NCBI GenBank assembly: GCA_028023455.1 | Contig: JAQFVV010012423.1 | Location: 6,678,269 to 6,742,268, forward strand | Length of the DNA stretch: 64,000 nucleotides | Source of the DNA: Epiperipatus broadwayi | Lineage: Eukaryota; Onychophora; Udeonychophora; Euonychophora; Peripatidae | Direction: 5' to 3' | In this document: in pieces, positions 61,701-64,000 of the stretch | Numbering within the stretch: the first letter of the stretch is position 1 | Layout: each line of letters starts with the position of its first letter | The notes under the pieces: model-generated | What the model was told of the DNA's origin: nothing | The model's input: the letters and a program-made list of their open reading frames with translations, nothing else | The model's database searches: none | Program-made: the position numbers and the translations under genes

Positions 61701-62560
61701 CTTCGTAAACCCTATTATTTTGTTTTTTTTTCAATCTATTGAAATGTTTTCAAATATTTGTAAATAGTCAAAATCAGAATGATTTATTTGTACTGTACAA
61801 TACTTTATCAAATTTTTCATGTTTTGTTATTATTTTTACTTTCAATGAATCAACAAATTTTTTTATCATTATTTCAAGTTATTCCAGTGAAATTATTTAA
61901 AACTAGAAAAGATTAAGTATTATGTATTTTCTCTTGGTCATATATATAATAACAGAGTCTTTGTGAAGCAAGTAACTAGCTTCAGATGAATGGTATATGG
62001 AGTAAAAATGTGAGGGCATTTAAATAATGGTTTTTTTAGAATTATAAGACCACTCCACTTTATCATGATAATGATTACTAATTCATTTAAGGATAGTACA
62101 CCAATGGTATCAGGTGACTTTGATTTTAAGCATAGATAGTTATCAGCATGGATATAATAATCCCAGCATTTTTTGTATATGCTTACTTTTACAGTATTTA
62201 GTATTTATGTATGTCTATACAGCAGAAATATTGATGATTGCTCTTTTTGTAATATTATGCCACACGATTGGCAATGGCGTTTGATTAGCTTAAAGTTTGA
62301 TAGTATACCTCTTTTTAAATTCAATCGTAAAGGATGTTGGTTGTTGATATTAGGTTTACTATTAGCTTCTGTTGAAGCTTTGCCCATTTCCTTGTTTTTA
62401 TATTATTGTATTCAGTTAAACCATGGTGGTGAGTATTAAGTGCCTATATAAATCCCTAATATTTCTATACTTTTACTATATATATGTATATATTATTTAT
62501 TTAATTATTAAAATATAGCATACTAACCTTTTCAACCTTTTCATAAAGTCTGAATTTCAT
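4696..62560 (-). CDS. CSTF3: Cleavage stimulation factor subunit 3 (CstF-77), partial gene, 11 internal exons
   Basis: CstF-77 is the nuclear scaffold of the CstF complex in pre-mRNA 3'-end cleavage and polyadenylation. It dimerises through its HAT repeats and links CstF-64, CstF-50 and CPSF. The coding order is complement of 62528-62560, 59791-59888, 55873-55974, 46923-47049, 44369-44527, 31450-31531, 29645-29754, 24497-24613, 23101-23175, 4894-5037 and 4696-4798. All introns are GT-AG and every phase matches, giving 1150 nt (383 codons plus one base) with no stop. Strongly conserved strings include [45 protein letters not shown] and [15 protein letters not shown] see neither the start-codon exons (above 64 kb) nor the C-terminal part with the Pro-rich CstF-64-binding region (below 4.7 kb). 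No frameshift is visible, so the gene looks functional. Introns range from 95 nt to about 18 kb. Confidence 0.97.
4799..4893 (-). other. CSTF3 short intron (95 nt)
   Basis: This minimal intron lies between the 4894-5037 and 4696-4798 exons, with donor GTAAGG and acceptor TTATTTCAG. It is AT-rich with no insertion. All other introns in the window are above 1.2 kb. Confidence 0.95.
4894..5037 (-). CDS. CSTF3: CSTF3 exon (HAT-C region)
   Basis: The 144 nt (48 codons, phase 0) encode [20 protein letters not shown], then [20 protein letters not shown] and LMEYYCSK. The acceptor is TTATTTCAG and the donor is [26 protein letters not shown] is nearly invariant in the family. The two flanking introns differ hugely in size: about 18 kb upstream and 95 nt downstream. 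Confidence 0.98.
5527..5678. mobile_element. Short hairpin copy of the 32.9-kb repeat family, with 12-bp target duplication
   Basis: An inner hairpin pairs AACAGGCAAAACTCTCTATA (from about 5536) with its inverted copy ending near 5630. The left arm continues into GCAAGCCAGAGTAATCAATG, shared with the repeats at 33, 43.5 and 53.5-54 kb. The right flank (CATAAGAAATG, CATGTGATGTTTA) is also shared with those copies. ATTGGATATAAT occurs at 5515-5526 and again at 5679-5690, consistent with a 12-bp target-site duplication from target-primed integration. No hammerhead core remains in this copy. Confidence 0.65.
8632..8642. repeat. Poly-C tract
   Basis: A run of about 11 C residues is followed by T-rich sequence. 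Similar isolated C runs occur near 37222 and 52833. They stand out in a very AT-rich background. No function is assigned. Confidence 0.8.
8818..9657 (-). mobile_element. Mariner element, internally deleted (about 840 bp)
   Basis: The ends are imperfect inverted repeats: AAGGAGAGACCC AAAAA on the left, and AAGGGATACCTAAAAA on the right when read in reverse. Each is preceded by TA, the target duplication expected for Tc1/mariner. Full-length mariners are about 1.3 kb, so roughly a third is missing. The missing part falls between the N-terminal helix-turn-helix remnant and the catalytic core (see the pseudogene entry). Confidence 0.75.
8890..9500 (-). pseudogene. Mariner-family transposase remnant
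   Basis: On the minus strand, a degenerate N-terminal HTH section ([15 protein letters not shown]) is followed by an abrupt jump to the catalytic part. That part reads [20 protein letters not shown], then [18 protein letters not shown]-like sequence, then [12 protein letters not shown]. These match the mariner DD34D motifs: the first Asp region (FFD..G..H.EF), the HDN.PAH block and the SPDLAP.D.FLF block. The piece between HTH and the first Asp is deleted. Frameshifts and stops are present, and an Asp-to-Tyr change (FFYANG) removes the first catalytic residue, so it is inactive. Mariner transposases cut and paste DNA at TA sites. Confidence 0.85.
11400..12440. repeat. Imperfect inverted repeats inside the hAT 5' region
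   Basis: The segment around 11430-11480 (TTACACCTTCAAATT, TATAATTATTTGAAAGC) is related in reverse orientation to 12298-12370. The right copy is also a local hairpin: TTTACACTTTCAAATT at about 12299 and its complement at about 12354-12369. This may be a nested non-autonomous element of about 1 kb, or decayed subterminal repeats of the hAT element. No coding sequence is seen. Confidence 0.45.
12698..14597 (+). pseudogene. hAT transposase (ZBED5 / GTF2IRD2-like), broken
   Basis: Translation in shifting frames gives an N-terminus starting MDGW at 12698. A BED-type zinc-finger region follows ([34 protein letters not shown]) at about 12900-13100. Next come TIAENLI and IERIKK, then [12 protein letters not shown] with the first catalytic Asp near 13380-13410, then [20 protein letters not shown] near 13830-13890. 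The C-terminal dimerisation region near 14480-14570 includes [12 protein letters not shown] and [13 protein letters not shown] full protein is about 600-650 aa, and this length fits. At least several frameshifts and stops interrupt it. One in-frame piece covers 13869-14180. It originally excised and inserted the hAT element. The codon use is as AT-rich as its surroundings, so the copy is old. Confidence 0.92.
17213..17351. repeat. Short inverted repeat pair
   Basis: GCTCGAAATAC at 17212-17222 and its exact complement GTATTTCGAGC at 17342-17352 bracket about 120 bp of AT-rich DNA. This could be the termini of a tiny MITE or a boundary of the neighbouring LTR-like block. Confidence 0.4.
17400..19850. 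mobile_element. Unclassified higher-complexity block, LTR-like features
   Basis: The base composition is clearly less AT-rich than the flanks. A TATAAAGAGG box at about 17460 is followed by AGTCAGTGTTAGTTACTTTT and several imperfect copies of AGTTACTTT(T/C)CAG to about 17590. This resembles the promoter and R region of an LTR, plus strand. Further down are GC-richer patches (about 18690-18830, with AAAATGGCGG) and 19620-19810. No protein similarity was recognised. It could be a solo LTR, a Terminator/SINE composite or a processed non-coding sequence. The boundaries are approximate. Confidence 0.4.
20277..20434 (+). repeat. Tandem duplication, about 74-bp unit
   Basis: Two adjacent copies begin TCTACCACT at 20277 and 20351 and end in CATATCAAAAAAA. 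The second carries a short TTTAAAAA insertion. The open frames on both strands over this stretch are by-products of the repeat. Confidence 0.85.
20950..21080 (-). pseudogene. RTE-type LINE ORF, C-terminal fragment
   Basis: Minus-strand translation gives [15 protein letters not shown], then IELREAFA and a W after two stops. This matches the C-terminal end of RTE-class endonuclease/reverse-transcriptase proteins (AG..W..IA.DR..W..L.EAF.QQW). It is interrupted by stops and is very short. It abuts a second RTE piece of opposite orientation. Confidence 0.6.
21115..21290 (+). pseudogene. RTE-type LINE ORF fragment (post-RT region)
   Basis: The plus strand encodes [10 protein letters not shown] then, after a frameshift, [17 protein letters not shown]-like sequence. 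This matches the conserved RTE segment I R..T.V.D...R....KW.WAGH..R. It is a dead fragment in inverted orientation to the adjacent one at 20950-21080. Confidence 0.65.
21522..21733 (-). mobile_element. tRNA-derived SINE (family 1), minus copy
   Basis: Read on the minus strand it starts AGTAGTTAGTTAGAGCATTG (A-box-like) and keeps a decayed B box (TTCCAAATTCAATTACC). It shares the body (TGCCACTCGAAATATTGTG..., TTAACAGTTGAATGTATTTG) and the tail GTTTAAATAAAGTTT with the plus-strand copy at 22589-22800. Confidence 0.7.
21734..22560 (+). pseudogene. Penelope-like element (PLE): RT and GIY-YIG remnant
   Basis: The plus-strand frame starts [13 protein letters not shown] (catalytic YIDD of the reverse transcriptase) directly at the SINE junction. 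It then reads [28 protein letters not shown] and H.HGK, the conserved PLE region after the catalytic motif. Near 22420-22520 a GIY-YIG endonuclease trace follows ([20 protein letters not shown], with YIG.T and basic residues), with HM.M near 22515-22530. Several stops are present. PLEs pair an RT with a GIY-YIG nuclease for target-primed insertion. This copy is 5' truncated and dead. Confidence 0.8.
22589..22800 (+). mobile_element. tRNA-derived SINE (family 1), plus copy
   Basis: An A box (TAGTTAGAGCACTG near 22607) and a B box (GGATTCGATTCTC near 22654) sit about 45 nt apart, as in a tRNA. They are followed by a non-tRNA body and the tail TTTAAATAAAGTTT. It lies head-to-head with the 21522-21733 copy across the PLE remnant. 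The tRNA part cannot fold into a good cloverleaf, so this is not a functional tRNA gene. Confidence 0.75.
23101..23175 (-). CDS. CSTF3: CSTF3 exon (HAT-C region)
   Basis: The 75 nt (25 codons, phase 0) encode [20 protein letters not shown] and IDPTL. The acceptor is CATTTTCAG and the donor is [17 protein letters not shown] and DIDPTL are family-invariant. The exon lies about 1.3 kb from its upstream neighbour but about 18 kb from the next. Confidence 0.96.
23176..24496 (-). other. CSTF3 intron, no recognised element
   Basis: This 1.3-kb intron is mostly AT-rich. A less AT-rich patch at 23680-23750 (GGTGGGAAAAGGCAGTCTGG) may be an old repeat, but I do not recognise it. Confidence 0.8.
24497..24613 (-). 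CDS. CSTF3: CSTF3 exon (HAT-C region)
   Basis: The 117 nt (39 codons, phase 0 both ends) encode [20 protein letters not shown] and [19 protein letters not shown]. The acceptor is ATTTTAG and the donor is [23 protein letters not shown] carries the conserved aromatic HAT residues. The Phe in DFEE is shared with fly su(f), where vertebrates have Tyr. Confidence 0.97.
25065..25310 (-). mobile_element. RTE LINE 3'-end fragment
   Basis: This is a diverged copy of the 63.18-63.45 kb LINE end. Both contain CTCCAAGTTCAAT, CTCTCTTCTTCATAT, CATCCATCT and TTTCT, and ATCATCTCTTCT in the same order. Minus-strand translation includes [12 protein letters not shown] and then stops. It is non-functional. Confidence 0.75.
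25942..26244 (+). other. Unassigned 100-codon open frame
   Basis: The frame encodes a Lys/Ile/Asn-rich hydrophilic peptide starting [20 protein letters not shown]. It lies about 250 bp before the gypsy integrase fragment on the same strand. It may be a leftover of that element or chance. I recognise no domain. Confidence 0.25.
26490..27110 (+). pseudogene. Ty3/gypsy integrase fragment
   Basis: The frame 26701-26958 reads [20 protein letters not shown], then [20 protein letters not shown]. This is the HHCC zinc-finger end of a gypsy integrase (H..HPG...M...A...YVWWPGM...IE.....C..CQ). It continues [12 protein letters not shown] and [10 protein letters not shown], where the second of the catalytic Asp positions is retained (IDSYSK) and the first (usually D in DFAGPF) reads N. 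After a stop the frame continues [20 protein letters not shown]. Upstream and downstream parts are scrambled. It is dead. Confidence 0.88.
27130..27440 (-). mobile_element. Possible LTR piece
   Basis: This less AT-rich stretch, read on the minus strand, contains AGCTGCTCTTGTTAGAGAAG, then CCAGTGAACTCCATCACTGA and an AAAATAAAGC polyadenylation-like signal near its end. It follows the gypsy fragment, but its orientation is opposite and no second copy exists in the window. This is a weak call. Confidence 0.3.
27520..27631 (-). mobile_element. tRNA-derived SINE (family 2) with 16-bp target duplication
   Basis: On the minus strand it has an A box TGGTCGAGAGG (27609-27619) and a B box GGTTCGCGTCC (27554-27564), a GC-rich tRNA-like body, then GACACTT and a poly-A tail (the T run 27520-27533 on the plus strand). 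ATTATAAATATTCTTT flanks it exactly at 27504-27519 and 27632-27647. The perfect target duplication and intact promoter boxes suggest a recent insertion mobilised in trans by a LINE. Confidence 0.9.
29645..29754 (-). CDS. CSTF3: CSTF3 exon (HAT-C region)
   Basis: The 110 nt complete Val, then encode [20 protein letters not shown] and [16 protein letters not shown]. The [19 protein letters not shown] string is almost identical across animals. The acceptor is TTTCTAG and the donor is AAAGGG|GTAAAT. It ends in phase 0. An in-frame ATG near the exon start makes the exon look like a separate small ORF, but it is internal coding sequence. Confidence 0.97.
29755..31449 (-). other. CSTF3 intron, no recognised element
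   Basis: This 1.7-kb intron is uniformly AT-rich with short homopolymers. I see no coding or repeat signature in it. Confidence 0.8.
31450..31531 (-). CDS. CSTF3: CSTF3 exon (HAT-C region)
   Basis: The 82 nt encode [20 protein letters not shown], then HATITKR plus the first base of Val. [16 protein letters not shown] is a conserved HAT motif. The acceptor is ATAAATTTAG and the donor is AAGCGAG|GTAACA. The next exon supplies TT to make Val and continues MFAYEQCL. Confidence 0.97.
33037..33104 (-). ncRNA. Hammerhead-ribozyme-like motif, copy A
   Basis: On the minus strand, stem I is TCCTCA paired with TGGGGA (one G-U), then an internal loop, then ATCC paired with GGA(A/T)-side sequence. The core is CTGATGA. 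Stem II is short (GG/CC in this copy). The core GAAA follows, then stem III ACTAGT closing on itself, and the cleavage triplet GTC with the predicted cut at 33052/33051. All invariant core bases are present. The weak stem II makes activity uncertain. Confidence 0.65.
33473..33540 (-). ncRNA. Hammerhead-ribozyme-like motif, copy B
   Basis: The architecture is as in copy A, with a better stem II (GGC/GCC around GACAA). The core is CTGATGA...GAAA, stem III is ACTAGT, the triplet is GTC, and the predicted cut is at 33488/33487. It lies 436 nt from the cut of copy A in the same orientation. Stem I TCCTCA/TGGGGA is retained. Confidence 0.68.
33680..33743 (+). ncRNA. Hammerhead-like motif, copy C (decayed core)
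   Basis: On the plus strand TCCTCA and TGGGGA pair as stem I, and GAAA, stem III ACTAGT and GTC are kept. The first core base is T (TTGATGA instead of CTGATGA) and stem II is disturbed, so it is probably inactive. Confidence 0.55.
35558..35667. repeat. 55-bp tandem duplication inside gypsy pol
   Basis: Two copies start ATGGACAATTTCTTTTCC at 35558 and 35613, differing at one or two bases. This is a recent local duplication within the dead element. Confidence 0.85.
36931..37062. repeat. About 65-bp tandem duplication inside gypsy
   Basis: TTTAACTCTCTTATTTACTT occurs near 36935 and 37002, and each copy runs through GGACAATTGCAT and GGGCGCTGTT. The copies differ by a few bases. Confidence 0.85.
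38076..38527 (-). repeat. Gypsy 5' LTR (intact)
   Basis: The 452-bp LTR on the minus strand begins TGCTCTGATTAATAAAATAA and ends GGATATAGCA. It carries AATAAA-type signals typical of AT-rich LTRs. It pairs with the split copy at 32745-34189. Confidence 0.88.
43526..43754. mobile_element. Foldback copy of the hammerhead repeat family (no ribozyme)
   Basis: The left arm, from ACAGGCAAAACTTTCCATTC at 43526, and the right arm, ending GGAGAGTTTTGTCT near 43754, are inverted copies of the post-cleavage part of the family. Both contain the TCAATGGAT block and the GCACTAGAT block. The arms meet around 43625-43655, and no hammerhead core is left. The minus-strand frame across the right arm is a by-product. 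Confidence 0.8.
44369..44527 (-). CDS. CSTF3: CSTF3 exon (HAT-N to HAT-C linker)
   Basis: The 159 nt (53 codons, phase 0 both ends) encode [20 protein letters not shown], then [20 protein letters not shown] and [30 protein letters not shown] is diagnostic of CstF-77. The Pro-rich turn ([10 protein letters not shown]) is the variable inter-domain linker. The acceptor is AAATCTAG and the donor is AAACAG|GTTTTA, a weak donor after +2. EEVKQ resembles insect su(f) more than the vertebrate form. Confidence 0.97.
45125..45175 (-). ncRNA. Hammerhead-like core in PLE 3' UTR (weak)
   Basis: The minus strand has CTCTGATGAAGAC then, after a small loop, GTTGAAAC. This gives the CTGATGA and GAAA core blocks around a short stem II (GAC/GTT). 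Stem I and a clear NUH triplet cannot be drawn convincingly. A sister copy sits near 46130-46175 on the plus strand. Confidence 0.35.
45428..45784 (-). pseudogene. PLE GIY-YIG endonuclease C-terminus, left arm
   Basis: A 118-codon open frame includes [20 protein letters not shown], then [13 protein letters not shown], then [20 protein letters not shown] and ALSKQW before the stop. This is the end of a GIY-YIG domain (Y.GET...L..R...H; the conserved Glu-type segment; K..IKEA.YI....NR). The first 35 or so codons are fusion sequence from the palindrome centre. They repeat, in another frame, the [12 protein letters not shown] side of the right arm. It is 5' truncated with no RT, hence not autonomous. 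Confidence 0.85.
45700..45871 (+). pseudogene. PLE GIY-YIG C-terminus, right arm
   Basis: The plus-strand copy of the same C-terminal peptide includes [20 protein letters not shown]-like sequence, then [15 protein letters not shown] and a stop near 45870. The near identity to the left arm indicates that the inverted duplication is not very old. Confidence 0.8.
46923..47049 (-). CDS. CSTF3: CSTF3 exon (HAT-N region)
   Basis: The 127 nt complete the split Val and then encode [40 protein letters not shown] and [15 protein letters not shown] is one of the most invariant stretches of CstF-77. The acceptor is GCTTATTTAG. The donor is GAACAA|GTAAAC, a non-G exon end with an otherwise acceptable donor. 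It ends in phase 0. Confidence 0.98.
49100..50700. mobile_element. Unclassified higher-complexity insertion
   Basis: Base composition shifts at about 49105 (ACCGGGTCATCCTAACCC) and returns to background near 50720. It includes GC-richer patches such as CATCCGACCCTGGGC (50014) and GCAGGGCTGAACAGGCACGC (about 50150). It has no protein that I recognise on either strand, despite open frames at 49372-49590 and 50215-50451. It may be an LTR/untranslated part of a retroelement. The boundaries are approximate. Confidence 0.35.
51335..51945 (+). repeat. Diverged direct repeat, period about 345 bp
   Basis: Two copies (about 51335-51590 and 51640-51945) share ATTATCTGCATTTT, AGATGATATGAG, CAAAGATAAA, CCTGATTTAGA and TCTGCATTTTAATAAT, and end ATTTTGACAGTA. 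They differ by about 15 percent by eye. The origin is unknown. Confidence 0.8.
52833..52844. repeat. Poly-C tract
   Basis: An isolated run of about 11 C in AT-rich intron, comparable to those at 8632 and 37222. Confidence 0.7.
53455..54045 (+). mobile_element. Hammerhead repeat family, decayed tandem copy
   Basis: A partial unit (53455-53620, post-cleavage part ending CATGTGATGTTTAGTGGTTT) is followed head-to-tail by a whole unit (about 53621-54040) ending GATGTTTAGTGGTTTAAA. The order and orientation match unit C and the complement of A/B at 32.9-33.8 kb. The hammerhead position at 53825-53885 keeps stem I (TTCCTCA, CTGGGGA) but has lost core bases. Confidence 0.75.
53822..53886 (+). ncRNA. 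Hammerhead-like relic, copy D
   Basis: The core reads TTGATGA and AAAA instead of CTGATGA and GAAA, and stem III is changed (TTAGCC). Stem I is still recognisable. It is inactive by expectation. Confidence 0.45.
54755..54885. repeat. 69-bp tandem duplication
   Basis: GATGATAAACTATTTCTATT starts at 54755 and 54824, and each copy runs to CTATGTGAACATCT. The T-run lengths differ. Confidence 0.88.
55873..55974 (-). CDS. CSTF3: CSTF3 exon (HAT-N region)
   Basis: The 102 nt encode [20 protein letters not shown] followed by [13 protein letters not shown] and the first two bases of V. The preceding AG joins G to give Arg. The acceptor is TTGAATAG and the donor is GGAGT|GTAAGT. Conserved HAT residues are W and Y in QIWADYI. 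Confidence 0.97.
55975..59790 (-). other. CSTF3 intron (about 3.8 kb)
   Basis: This is AT-rich intron, and the only structure noted is the 120-bp tandem duplication at 59011-59247. Open frames at 57989-58174 and 58527-58715 have no recognisable similarity. Confidence 0.8.
59011..59247 (+). repeat. 120-bp tandem duplication
   Basis: Two copies begin TTAAAATGCTACTGCT at 59011 and 59131, and each ends TTTAACACCTGATTGGC. They are about 93 percent identical by eye. The 83-codon frame across them is a repeat artefact (it shows the same peptide twice). Confidence 0.9.
59791..59888 (-). CDS. CSTF3: CSTF3 exon (HAT-N region)
   Basis: The 98 nt encode [20 protein letters not shown] followed by [13 protein letters not shown], whose last codon is split. 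The segment is almost identical to the family HAT-3 motif with its conserved W and Y. The acceptor is ATTTAAAG and the donor is TTACAG|GTTAGT. It begins in phase 0 and ends with two bases (AG) completed by G in the next exon. Confidence 0.97.
60969..61030 (+). ncRNA. Hammerhead-ribozyme-like motif, retrozyme copy 1
   Basis: Stem I is CCTTTA (60977-60982) paired with TAAAGG (61016-61021), extended beyond an internal loop by GTCTTCC with GGAGAC. The core position reads CTGACAT instead of CTGATGA. Stem II is a perfect GAGC/GCTC with loop CAACTA. GAAA is at 61004-61007, stem III is ACCATGGT, and GTC is cut after 61015. Two core changes make this copy likely slow or inactive. Confidence 0.6.
61361..61422 (+). 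ncRNA. Hammerhead-ribozyme-like motif, retrozyme copy 2
   Basis: Stem I is CCTTTA (61369-61374) with TAAAGG (61408-61413) and the outer helix GTCTTCC/GGAGAC. The core CTGATGT (61375-61381) differs from CTGATGA only at the last base. Stem II is GAGC/GCTT (one G-U) with loop CAACTA. GAAA is at 61396-61399, stem III is ACCATGGT, GTC, and the predicted cut is after 61407. The internal loop in stem I is where type I hammerheads make their activating contact with loop 2. Confidence 0.68.
62528..62560 (-). CDS. CSTF3: CSTF3 exon (33-nt micro-exon)
   Basis: This exon encodes [11 protein letters not shown] and corresponds to the family segment around residues 76-86, between HAT repeats 2 and 3. It is bounded by a TTTTAACAG acceptor and an AAG|GTTAGT donor, phase 0 at both ends. 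The next exon starts with LFQRC, exactly as in the family. The preceding exon is outside the window. At 33 nt it is unusually short. The reading rests on the YEKVEK match and the precise junction to LFQRC. Confidence 0.85.
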
Positions 62561-63194
62561 CTGTTAAAAAAAAAATTTTCTTTAAAAAAAAGTACTGAAC
62601 TTAAATGAATTATAAATAACTAATACATTAAAATATGATTTGTTTAATTAATACAACAAATATATATTTAATTAAGAAAAAAATTAAAGTTTATAGAAAA
62701 TGAAATAAAAACAAAAAAGTTAAATGATAAAAATATCAGTTTAAGTTATTAGGTTTAACAATTTTTAAATATATTATATTGAATGTATCAAAAATGCTAG
62801 ATTCTTTTTTTTTGATGATTTATTTATCAGGTTAGATTTTTAAAATCTTGTAGATTGTATAATATAAAGTCTGAAAATTTCAAATTTTGTAATATTCATA
62901 GTTGTAAAAATTTTGATTTGAAAATTCTTTAAAATAATACTTACTTAGTAAATTAGTTCAATCAATTTACACCACATTACTCACAAAGCTATATTGCTTT
63001 ATATCCTTTGCTTGCTCATTTAATTTAAAAGCAAGATATACTGGAACTTTCTTTAAATGCATTTTAAAAAATATTTTTGAGGTAAATTTTGCAATTATTA
63101 CTATGTTAAAAAAAAATGTTTAGCTACTTTTTTTTTTTTTTAGTTTTGGGTATTTATGAATTAGTCCAGTGATGAAATTTTTGACTTCATTCAT

Positions 63195-63915
63195 CATCAT
63201 CAACCATAATCAATCCACTTTAGGGTGAAGGTCTCTCCAAGTTCAATCCATTTTCTTTTATCTCTAGCCTCTCTTCTTCATATTATCCCTACACAATTCC
63301 TTATTTCATTCATCCATCTCATGTGGTCTCTTTCTGAATCTTTTACAATCTCTTGGAATCCAGTTTAAGATTTCAACTGTTTATCTATTATCATCTCTTC
63401 TAACAATATGTCTAGTCCAATTCCACTTCAGTCTTTTAATGATGTCAGCAATACCTGTTTGTTCTCTTATCCCTGTATTTCATTTTCGATCTCTTCTTGT
63501 TACTCCTAATTTGTATCTCTCCATACTTCTTTGAGTAGTCTGCAATCTCTGTATTATTCTTGTTAAGTGTCCAAGTCTCAAAACCATAAGTAAGAACTGG
63601 TAAAACACATTTATTAAAGACTTTCATTTTCAAACACAGACATATTTCCTCTTAATATTAAGTTACTTCTACCAAAAGCACTCCAACCAAGTTTAATTCT
63701 ATAATTAATTTCATCCATTATGTTTCCATTTGGCCAAGATATTTGCAGTTGTTAATGTCTTCTAACCCATTATTATTAATCTTTATTTTCATCTTTTGAG
63801 GAAATCCATTGAACATTACTTTAGTCTTTTTAATATTTATTTCCAGTTCTATTTTCATCTGATATCTCTTGCAACATTTCTTGAAATGCTGAAGCATTAT
63901 TTGCAAAAACAACAT
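63195..63915 (-). pseudogene. RTE endonuclease-reverse transcriptase, C-terminal remnant
   Basis: Segments in order on the minus strand: MKIELEINIKKTKVMFNGF (LNxKKTKVM motif), LEDINNCKYLGQ (YLG motif), KMKVFNKCVLPVLTYGFETW (the hallmark CVLPVLTYG.ETW), IKRLKWNWTRHIVRRDDNR (KW.WAGH..RR), then ILNWIPRD, RPHMRWMNEI and WIELGETFTLKWIDYG. These match the thumb and C-terminal region of RTE proteins. Frameshifts and stops separate the segments, so it is non-functional. The polymerase core with its catalytic Asp pair is beyond the window end. Confidence 0.9.
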
Positions 63916-64000
63916 CTAACCAAATTTAGTTCTATAATTAATTTCATCCATTATGTTTCCATTTGGCCAAGATATTTGCAGTTGTTAATGTCTTCTAACC
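63684..64000 (-). repeat. Internal duplication in the RTE LINE
   Basis: TCTATAATTAATTTCATCCA through TGCAGTTGTTAATGTCTTCT occurs at about 63698-63765 and again at about 63931-64000, offset by 233 bp. The copies are almost identical, so the coding segment around the YLG motif is present twice. Confidence 0.9.

Larger units (their letters stand above)
59889..62527 (-). other. CSTF3 intron (about 2.6 kb) after the micro-exon
   Basis: It contains the hammerhead tandem element (60929-61506). The rest is AT-rich with several TTTATT strings (AATAAA on the gene strand). By position it corresponds roughly to the region where truncated CSTF3 transcripts end in vertebrates. The frames at 60689-60976 and 62173-62439 are unrecognised. 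Confidence 0.7.
62561..64000 (-). other. CSTF3 intron (partial, upstream of micro-exon)
   Basis: This is AT-rich intron up to about 63180, followed by an RTE LINE. The preceding CSTF3 exon (SGRFWKLYIEAE region of the family) was not found and must lie beyond 64000. Confidence 0.75.
63183..64000 (-). mobile_element. RTE-type LINE, 3' part (extends past window end)
   Basis: On the minus strand the reverse-transcriptase C-terminal half runs toward lower coordinates and ends near 63200 with a TGATTATGGTTGATGATGAT-type tail. (TGA)n tails are typical of RTE LINEs. It overlaps an internal duplication (63684-63769 and 63917-64000). Related 3' ends occur at 25065-25310 and 20950-21080. Confidence 0.85.

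Noticed and set aside
62173-62439. 88-codon frame with a hydrophobic stretch
   Set aside because: It has overlapping open frames on both strands, no recognised domain, and lies in a CSTF3 intron.
1-64000. Cephalopod origin
   Set aside because: I looked for the very abundant cephalopod tRNA-SINE and saw none, and the DNA is more AT-rich than typical. Not excluded, but not supported.
1-64000. CRISPR arrays, bacterial operons or rRNA
   Set aside because: Spliced metazoan gene structure throughout. The direct repeats seen are irregular and not spacer-interleaved.

Overview
The window is AT-rich (about three quarters A+T by eye) metazoan nuclear DNA. It lies entirely inside one intron-rich gene on the minus strand. 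Eleven contiguous coding exons of CstF-77 (CSTF3, the orthologue of fly suppressor of forked) run from about 62.56 kb down to 4.70 kb. Each has consensus splice sites, and the phases join without a gap over 383 codons. These exons cover roughly residues 76-458 of a family protein of about 717 aa, i.e. most of the HAT-repeat scaffold. The N-terminal exons must lie above 64 kb and the C-terminal exons below 1 bp. Protein details such as [21 protein letters not shown] and [14 protein letters not shown] look protostome or arthropod-like. I cannot fix the species. The common cephalopod tRNA-SINE is not visible, and an arachnid-like or other AT-rich invertebrate is a guess.

Everything else is intron, heavily colonised by mobile elements. 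In coordinate order they are: a 215-bp foldback element (1.7 kb); a 152-bp hairpin with a 12-bp target duplication (5.5 kb); an internally deleted mariner (8.8-9.66 kb); a 4.16-kb hAT element with a perfect 8-bp target duplication and a broken ZBED5-like transposase (10.8-14.95 kb); an unclassified LTR-like block (17.4-19.85 kb); RTE-type LINE fragments (21.0-21.3 and 25.1-25.3 kb); a Penelope-like (PLE) reverse-transcriptase/GIY-YIG remnant between two head-to-head tRNA-derived SINEs (21.5-22.8 kb); a Ty3/gypsy integrase fragment (26.5-27.1 kb); a second SINE with a 16-bp target duplication (27.5 kb); a full-length but dead Ty3/gypsy element on the minus strand (32.75-38.53 kb) whose 3' LTR was later split by a repeat; a 1.1-kb inverted duplication of a PLE 3' end (45.1-46.2 kb); and an RTE LINE 3' end running off the window (63.18-64 kb).

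The most interesting signal is a set of hammerhead-ribozyme-like motifs embedded in short direct repeats. One family, at 60.93-61.51 kb, has two 186-bp repeats around a 206-bp centre, with predicted cleavage sites 392 nt apart. A second family, at 32.88-33.85 kb with a decayed copy at 53.46-54.04 kb, has about 460-bp units in head-to-tail tandem plus an inverted unit. In both, the catalytic core, a stem I with an internal loop, a short stem III and a GUC cleavage triplet can be drawn. This layout is what is known for PLE terminal repeats and animal retrozymes. No tRNA genes, rRNA, CRISPR arrays or other protein-coding genes were recognised.
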